Part shown: positions 58,763 to 64,000 of the stretch, piece after piece | Layout: each line of letters begins with the position of its first letter | Numbering within the stretch: position 1 is the stretch's first letter | Position numbers and translations under genes: made by a program | The notes under the pieces: model-generated | Database searches by the model: none | What the model was told of the DNA's origin: nothing | The model's input: the letters and a program-made list of their open reading frames with translations, nothing else | Source: Phytopseudomonas flavescens | Lineage (GTDB): Bacteria > Pseudomonadota > Gammaproteobacteria > Pseudomonadales > Pseudomonadaceae | DNA length: 64,000 nucleotides | Assembly: GCF_900100535.1 (NCBI RefSeq) | Contig: NZ_FNDG01000004.1 | Location: forward strand, 124,001 to 188,000 | Reading direction: 5' to 3'

Positions 58763-59643
58763 TGAGCTTCTTTCTGGAAACCCTGATCGGCGGGCTGCTG
58801 GCCGGCACCATGTACTCCCTGGTGGCCATCGGCTTCGTGCTGATCTACAAGGCCAGTGGCGTGTTCAACTTCGCCCAGGGCGCCATGCTGCTGTTCGCCG
58901 CGCTGACCTTCGTCAGCCTGCACGATCAGGGCCTGCCCTTCATCGTGGCACTGGCGCTCACGGTGGTCGTGATGATCATCGCCGCGCTGCTGATCGAGCG
59001 GCTGGTGCTGCGGCCGTTGGTCAATCGCTCGCAGATCACGCTGTTCATGGCGACGCTGGGCCTGTCGTTCGTGATCGAGGGGCTGGCCCAGGGGCTGATG
59101 GGCGCCCAGGTGCGGGCGCTGGATCTGGGTATCGAGGACGTGCCGCTGTTCCTCGGCGAGATCATGATCAGTCAGTTCGACCTGATCGCTGCCGGGGTAT
59201 CCGTGGCGCTGGTCGCGGTACTGGCCTTGCTGTTCAACAAGACCCGCATCGGCATCGCCCTGCGTGCGGTGGCCGATGATACCCGTGCCGCGCTGTCGGT
59301 AGGCATCAACCTGAACCGCATCTGGCAGATCGTCTGGGCCGTTGCCGGCGTGGTGGGACTGGTTGCCGGGCTGCTCTGGGGCGCTCGACAGGGCGTGCAG
59401 TTCTCGCTGTCGCTGGTGGTGCTCAAGGCACTGCCGGTGCTGATCATCGGCGGCTTCACCTCGATTGGTGGAGCCATCGTCGGCGGGCTGATCGTCGGTG
59501 CCGCGGAGAACCTCGCCGAGGCCTACATCGGCCCGTTGATCGGTGGTGGCATCACACCGTGGTTCGCCTATTTCCTCGCCCTGGTCTTCCTCTACATCCG
59601 TCCTGCGGGCCTGTTCGGCGACCGCGCCATCGAACGAGTCTGA
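58762..59643 (+). CDS. branched-chain-type ABC importer permease (LivH-like)
   Basis: 293-residue inner-membrane protein, about eight helices. TMYSLVAIGFVLIYKASGVFNFAQGAMLLFAAL at the N-terminus and ALPVLIIGGFTSIGGAIVGGLIVGAAENL near the end are LivH hallmarks (the latter is the ATPase coupling helix region). TGATG junction with the ATPase gene. Confidence 0.95.
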   Translation: MSFFLETLIGGLLAGTMYSLVAIGFVLIYKASGVFNFAQGAMLLFAALTFVSLHDQGLPFIVALALTVVVMIIAALLIERLVLRPLVNRSQITLFMATLGLSFVIEGLAQGLMGAQVRALDLGIEDVPLFLGEIMISQFDLIAAGVSVALVAVLALLFNKTRIGIALRAVADDTRAALSVGINLNRIWQIVWAVAGVVGLVAGLLWGARQGVQFSLSLVVLKALPVLIIGGFTSIGGAIVGGLIVGAAENLAEAYIGPLIGGGITPWFAYFLALVFLYIRPAGLFGDRAIERV

Positions 59644-59647
59644 TGCC

Positions 59648-60712
59648 ATGACCCTGACCACTTCCCCCCTGGCCGCGACCTATGACAACGCACCGCTGGC
59701 GCTGACCCGACGGCGCTGGCCGCTGGCTCTGACGGCACTGCTGGCGCTGGCCTTCATCGGCGTACCGCTGACGGGCAGCGACTACTGGCTCAACGCGATC
59801 CTGATTCCCTTCCTGGTGCTGTCACTGGCCGGGTTGGGGCTGAACCTGCTGACCGGCTATACCGGGCAGACCTCGGTAGGGGCAGCCGGCTTCATGGCCG
59901 TGGGGGCCTTCGCCACGTATGGGCTGCTGCTGCGGGTGCCGGGAATTCCGTTGCCCCTGGCGCTGATTGGCGCTGGCCTGATCGCCGGCGTGGTGGGGCT
60001 GGTGTTCGCTATCCCCAGTTCGCGGATCAAGGGTTTTTACCTCATGGTCACCACGCTGGCTGCGCAGTTCTTCATCGAGTGGGTGTTCGCCAAGTTCCCC
60101 TGGTTCTACAACTATGCCTCCTCGGGAACCATCAGCGCACCGCGCCTGGAGCTGTTCGGCTACAGCCTCGGCTCACCGGTCGGTCGCTATCTGCTGACCC
60201 TGAGTTGTGTGGTGCTGCTGACCTGGGTGGCGGTGAATCTGGTGCGCAGCCAGGTGGGACGCAACTGGATGGCCATCCGCGACATGGACACCGCCGCCTC
60301 GGTGATCGGTATTCCGGTGAATCGCTACAAGCGTCTGGCCTTCGCCGTCAGCTCCTTCTACCTGGGCATTGCCGGTGCACTCTGGGCATTCGCCTATCTG
60401 GGGACCGCGAGTGCCGGCAGTTTCGACATCAACCGCTCGTTCCAGCTGCTGTTCATCATCATCATCGGTGGCATGGGCAGCATCGCGGGCAACTTCATCG
60501 GTGCGGCGTTCATCAGCCTGACGCCGATCCTGCTCAGCCACACCGGGCAATGGTTGTTCGGCGGCCACGTCGATGCCGGGCAGTTGCAGAACCTGCAGAA
60601 GATTCTTTTCGGCGCACTGATCATCTGGTTCCTGATCAAGGAGCCTGAAGGCCTGGTGCGCCTGCTGAGCAATCTCGGCGAGCGCCTCAGGACCTGGCCG
60701 CTGCGTTTCTGA
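59648..60712 (+). CDS. branched-chain-type ABC importer permease (LivM-like)
   Basis: 354-residue inner-membrane protein: LAGLGLNLLTGYTGQTSVGAAGFMAVGAFATY is the LivM signature and RDMDTAASVIGIPVNRYKRLAFAVSSFYLGIAGAL and IIGGMGSIAGNFIGAAFI follow. ATG 59648 is 4 bases after the LivH-like stop. A longer in-frame reading from 59543 overlaps livH and is rejected. Confidence 0.95.
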   Translation: MTLTTSPLAATYDNAPLALTRRRWPLALTALLALAFIGVPLTGSDYWLNAILIPFLVLSLAGLGLNLLTGYTGQTSVGAAGFMAVGAFATYGLLLRVPGIPLPLALIGAGLIAGVVGLVFAIPSSRIKGFYLMVTTLAAQFFIEWVFAKFPWFYNYASSGTISAPRLELFGYSLGSPVGRYLLTLSCVVLLTWVAVNLVRSQVGRNWMAIRDMDTAASVIGIPVNRYKRLAFAVSSFYLGIAGALWAFAYLGTASAGSFDINRSFQLLFIIIIGGMGSIAGNFIGAAFISLTPILLSHTGQWLFGGHVDAGQLQNLQKILFGALIIWFLIKEPEGLVRLLSNLGERLRTWPLRF

Positions 60713-60792
60713 AACCGTCTTATCGCCAACACCTTGACCCGATCACGGGAGGGGCAACCGACACCACTATCGAGAAAAGAAAAGTGAGCACC

Positions 60793-62133
60793 ATGCGCAA
60801 ACCTCTGCACCGCAGGTTGCTGGGCGCTGCCTTCGCCCTGGCTGCCCAGGCCTGGCTGCCGACGCTGGCTCAGGCGGCCGCCGACGAACAGTTCATCCCC
60901 ATGGCCACCTACCGGGTCGGCGCCTATGCCTCCAGCGGCATTCCCTGGTGGGCTGGCGAGATCGACTACTTCCGCTACATCAACGAGGTGGAAGGTGGCG
61001 TCAATGGCGTCAAGCTGGTCTGGCAGGAGTGCGAGACCGAGTGGAGCGTGGACCGGATCGTCGAGTGCTACGAGCGTTACAAGGGCGGCCTCGATGGTGC
61101 GCCGACGGCGTTCTTCTTCACCCACAGCACGCCTGGCTCCTATGCCCTGATGGAAAAGGCCGCGGCTGACCGCATCCCGCTCATCGACGGCGGCGGCGGG
61201 CGCACAGAGTCCACCGACGGGCGGGTGTTCCCCTATGCCTTCCCGCTGTTGCTCAACTACTACGGCCAGGCGTCGGTGGGCATCAACTACATCGCCGAGC
61301 GCGAGGGCGGACTGGACAAGCTCAAGGGCAAGAAGATCGTCACCGTCTATCACGACTCCGCCTATGGCCGGGAAACCCAGGCGCCGATGAAGCTGCTGGC
61401 CGAGAAGTATGGCTTCGAGAACATTCAGATCCCGGTCGCCGATCCTGGCAACGAGCAGTCCGCGCAATGGCGTCAGGTGAGGCAGATCAAGCCGGACTGG
61501 GTGTTCCTGCGCACCTGGGGCGTGTCTACCCCGGTAGGGATCAAGACCGCCGCGCGTTTCGGCATTCCGGTCGAGCGCATCATCGGTGACGTATGGGCCG
61601 GTTCCGAGGCCGACGTGATTCCTGCCGGGCCGGCCGCCAAGGGCTATCAGGCCCTTGCGCCATTTCCCGGCGGCGACGAGTTCGAGATCCACAAGCGCCT
61701 CAGGCAGCACATCCTCGATACCGGCAGGAGCGATCTCAAGGATCAGCGCTACTTCGGCAAGGTGTATTACAACATCGGCCTGATCAACGCGGCCATCGCC
61801 GTGGAGGCACTGCGCACCGGGCAGAAGAAGTTCGGCAACCGCCCGCTCAATGGCGAAGAGGGGCGCTGGGCCTTCGAGCACCTGGATATCGACGCGGCAC
61901 GCCTGAAAGCCATCGGCTTCGAAGGGCTGCTGCCCCCCCTGAAACTGTCCTGCTCCGACCATGAAGGCGGTGGTGCGGCGCGCGTGCAGCAATGGGACGG
62001 TGACCAGTGGGTGCTGGTGACCGACTGGCTACAGGCCGATCGCGCCACCCTGCGCCCGCTGATCGAGGCCAAGTCAGCCGCGTATGCCCAGGAGAAGGGC
62101 ATCACCCCGCGGGACTGCAGCAGCGAACAGTGA
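60793..62133 (+). CDS. ABC importer substrate-binding protein 1
   Basis: 446-residue exported protein: signal peptide of about 28 residues (LLGAAFALAAQAWLPTLAQAA) and a type I periplasmic fold with QFIPMATYRVGAYASSGIPWWAGEIDY, VNGVKLVWQECETEW and TVYHDSAYGRETQAPMKLLAEKYGFEN. Not a lipoprotein. GTG 60784 is an in-frame alternative start. A close paralogue follows 77 bp downstream; the pair differs most around residues 100-150, which includes likely ligand contacts. Confidence 0.92.
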   Translation: MRKPLHRRLLGAAFALAAQAWLPTLAQAAADEQFIPMATYRVGAYASSGIPWWAGEIDYFRYINEVEGGVNGVKLVWQECETEWSVDRIVECYERYKGGLDGAPTAFFFTHSTPGSYALMEKAAADRIPLIDGGGGRTESTDGRVFPYAFPLLLNYYGQASVGINYIAEREGGLDKLKGKKIVTVYHDSAYGRETQAPMKLLAEKYGFENIQIPVADPGNEQSAQWRQVRQIKPDWVFLRTWGVSTPVGIKTAARFGIPVERIIGDVWAGSEADVIPAGPAAKGYQALAPFPGGDEFEIHKRLRQHILDTGRSDLKDQRYFGKVYYNIGLINAAIAVEALRTGQKKFGNRPLNGEEGRWAFEHLDIDAARLKAIGFEGLLPPLKLSCSDHEGGGAARVQQWDGDQWVLVTDWLQADRATLRPLIEAKSAAYAQEKGITPRDCSSEQ

Positions 62134-62210
62134 TCCATCGACAAGCGAGTCCCTTGACCCGAAAACGGGACAGGGCGAACCCCCAAATTTCGTCCACGGA
62201 AGTGAATCCC

Positions 62211-63545
62211 ATGCAGCATTCCTTGCAGCGTACCCTGGCCTCGGCCCTGCTGATTCTCGGCGTTCATCTGGCGGTGCCCGCGCAGGCCGCGCCCGATGAG
62301 CAGTTCTTCCCGCTGGCTACCTACCGGGTGGGTGCCTATGCCTCGAGCGGTATTCCGGTGTGGGCCGGAATGATCGATTACCTGCGCTACATCAACGAGG
62401 TGGAAGGTGGCATAAACGGCGTCAAGCTGGTCTGGCAGGAGTGCGAGACCGAGTGGACGGCGGAGAAGGGCATCGAGTGCTACGAGCGCTTCAAGAATGG
62501 TCTCAACGGTGCTCCCGTGGCGGTCTACCAGCCCAATGGTGCGCCCGCGGCCTATGCCCTGGCCGACAAGGCCGAAGCCGACAGGATTCCGCTGATCACG
62601 CTCGGCTACGGCCGTACCGAGGCCACCGATGGCCGCGTGTTCCCCTACAACTTCCCGGTGATGCTGACCTTCTACAGCGAGGCGTCGGCGTTCATCAACT
62701 ACGTCGCCGAACGCGAGGGTGGGCTGGACAAGCTCAAGGGCAAGAAGATCGCGACCGTCTACCACGACTCGGCCTATGGCCGGGAGACCCAGGGGCCGCT
62801 CAAGCTGCTGGCGGAAAAGTACGGGTTCGAGAACATCCAGATTCCGGTGGCCGACCCGGGTAACGAGCAGGCTTCGCAGTGGCGGCAGGTGCGTCAGCTC
62901 AAGCCGGACTGGGTATTCCTGCGCACCTGGGGCGTATCCACACCGGTGGCGATCAAGACTGCCGCGCGCTTCGGCTTTCCGGTCGAACGCATCGTCGGTG
63001 ACATCTGGGCCAGCTCCAACGAAGACGTCTTGCCTGCGGGCGAAGCCGGCAAGGGCTATCTGGCGCTGACCCCGTATCCGGGCGGTGCGACGTTCGACAT
63101 CCACCAGCGTATCAAGGAGCACATCCTCGATAAGGGCAAGAGCGATCTCAAGGATCCGAAGAGCTTCGGCAGCGTGTACTACAACTCCGGTCTGGTGAAT
63201 GCCGCCATCGCCGTGGAAGCGATCCGTACCGGCCAGGCCAGGTTCGGCAAGCGCCCGCTCAATGGCGAGGAGGGTCGCTGGGGGCTGGAGCACCTCGACC
63301 TCGATGATGCGCGGCTCAAGGAGATCGGCTTTCTCGGTCTGATGCAGCCGCTCAAGCTGTCGTGCAGCGACCATGAAGGGGGAGGTGCCGCCAAGGTGCA
63401 GCAGTGGGATGGCAAGCAGTGGAACCTGCTGACCGACTGGGTACAGGCAGACCGTCAGATCCTGCGCCCGCTGATCGATGCCAAGGCGGCCGAATACGCG
63501 CAGGAGAAGAAGATCACCGCACGCGACTGCACGGCGCAGCAATGA
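62211..63545 (+). CDS. ABC importer substrate-binding protein 2
   Basis: 444-residue paralogue of the preceding protein, with signal ALLILGVHLAVPAQAA and the same core blocks (FPLATYRVGAYASSGIPVWAG, KLVWQECETEWTA, DPGNEQASQWRQVRQLKPDW, SCSDHEGGGAAKVQQWDGKQW). Differences cluster in the AVYQPNGAPAAYALADKAE...LITLGYGRTEATDGRVFPYNF region, where the first copy has FFFTHSTPGS and LIDGGGG. Tandem duplication followed by change in ligand contacts is the simplest reading. Confidence 0.92.
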   Translation: MQHSLQRTLASALLILGVHLAVPAQAAPDEQFFPLATYRVGAYASSGIPVWAGMIDYLRYINEVEGGINGVKLVWQECETEWTAEKGIECYERFKNGLNGAPVAVYQPNGAPAAYALADKAEADRIPLITLGYGRTEATDGRVFPYNFPVMLTFYSEASAFINYVAEREGGLDKLKGKKIATVYHDSAYGRETQGPLKLLAEKYGFENIQIPVADPGNEQASQWRQVRQLKPDWVFLRTWGVSTPVAIKTAARFGFPVERIVGDIWASSNEDVLPAGEAGKGYLALTPYPGGATFDIHQRIKEHILDKGKSDLKDPKSFGSVYYNSGLVNAAIAVEAIRTGQARFGKRPLNGEEGRWGLEHLDLDDARLKEIGFLGLMQPLKLSCSDHEGGGAAKVQQWDGKQWNLLTDWVQADRQILRPLIDAKAAEYAQEKKITARDCTAQQ

Positions 63546-63609
63546 GGCTTGCGCCCGGTCAGCGAAACCTGATCACAGGGAGGCGCTGCGGCGCCTCGGG
63601 GGAATGGCA

Positions 63610-64000
63610 ATGAACCAGGCACGTGGACCCGTCGCACAGTCGAGCGAATTGCTCGTCGTCGACGATATCGAAGTGATCTATGACGGCGCCATCCTCGCCG
63701 TCGATGGGGTGTCGCTGCGTGTCGAGCAGGGCGGTATCGTCGCCTTGCTCGGCGCCAATGGGGCCGGCAAGAGCACCACGCTCAAGGCCATCTCGGGGCT
63801 GGTCCAGGCCGACCGGGCGCGGGTCAGCCGCGGCAACATCCGTTTGCGCGGTGGCAGCACCGCCGGCATCGCGGCCAATCTGCTGGCCCGCCAAGGCGTG
63901 GTCCATGTGCTCGAAGGGCGCCATGTCTTCGCTCACCTGAGCATCGAGGACAACCTGCGTACCGGCGGCTTTTTGCGTAATCCCGGACGCAGGGAGCTGG
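63610..64000 (+). CDS. branched-chain-type ABC importer ATPase (LivF-like), 5' part
   Basis: The first 130 codons only; the gene runs off the window. ELLVVDDIEVIYDGAILAVDGVSLRV, Walker A LLGANGAGKSTTLKAI, and the LivF-type GVVHVLEGRHVFAHLSIEDNLRTGGF (Q loop region) are present. ATG 63610 has GGGGGA 7 bases upstream; ATG 63604 in frame is too close to it. Completes an importer with two ATPases, two permeases and two binding proteins. Confidence 0.9.
   Translation, partial: MNQARGPVAQSSELLVVDDIEVIYDGAILAVDGVSLRVEQGGIVALLGANGAGKSTTLKAISGLVQADRARVSRGNIRLRGGSTAGIAANLLARQGVVHVLEGRHVFAHLSIEDNLRTGGFLRNPGRREL

Overview
The window is a high-GC Pseudomonas chromosome segment. It has the fabG-acpP-fabF-pabC-mltG-tmk-holB-pilZ-tatD order, an RgsA-type small RNA, etfD/etfBA, a PlaF-like phospholipase, an OspR/SagS locus and minCDE. 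From memory, much of the gene order follows P. aeruginosa PAO1 (regions around PA2967-PA2949, then PA2843-PA2811, then PA3246-PA3243), but these blocks are joined differently and separated by genes I do not place there. A related species outside P. aeruginosa, perhaps of the oleovorans/mendocina type, is my best guess. I see no prophage, CRISPR array, transposase gene or rRNA operon; the mobile-like sequences are small non-coding repeats.

Region 1 (1-14.3 kb): fatty acid synthesis, folate (pabC), peptidoglycan (mltG) and DNA replication (tmk, holB) genes run in one tightly coupled direction, ending with pilZ and tatD. A 75-bp tandem duplication and a predicted RgsA RNA follow. Then come a PLP enzyme, a TetR regulator, a lipoprotein, a DUF1285 protein, and the divergent etfD and etfBA genes, which share one PsrA-like site between their promoters.

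Region 2 (14.3-31.5 kb): LysR/TauE, a thioesterase and plaF; a periplasmic binding protein with two envelope lipoproteins (one OmpA-like); an orphan MocR regulator with a palindromic operator; a 217-bp MITE-like element; a divergent MFS/AraC pair; a cassette of VWA lipoprotein, ECF sigma factor, membrane protein and lipoprotein; a CPBP protease; a DUF2897 small protein missed by simple ORF calling; a class II DAHP synthase.

Region 3 (31.8-52.3 kb): DEAD-box helicase, pabB, a DODA-type dioxygenase, tpm, htpX with a heat-shock-like promoter, the alaA/msrB/gpx/ospR redox cassette, the hybrid kinase sagS, a DUF815 ATPase with free-Met-sulfoxide reductase, a duplicated tRNA-Glu/tRNA-Gly pair, fadE, a GST and a two-gene ABC exporter.

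Region 4 (52.4-64 kb): rluA and minCDE, then an operon running off the end of the window. It holds a large flavin-dependent monooxygenase, a shortened AMP-binding-like protein that lacks the catalytic loop, and a branched-chain-type ABC importer with two tandem paralogous binding proteins. This last operon is the best candidate here for a system not yet described: uptake of an unidentified organic compound coupled to its oxidation by FMNH2.
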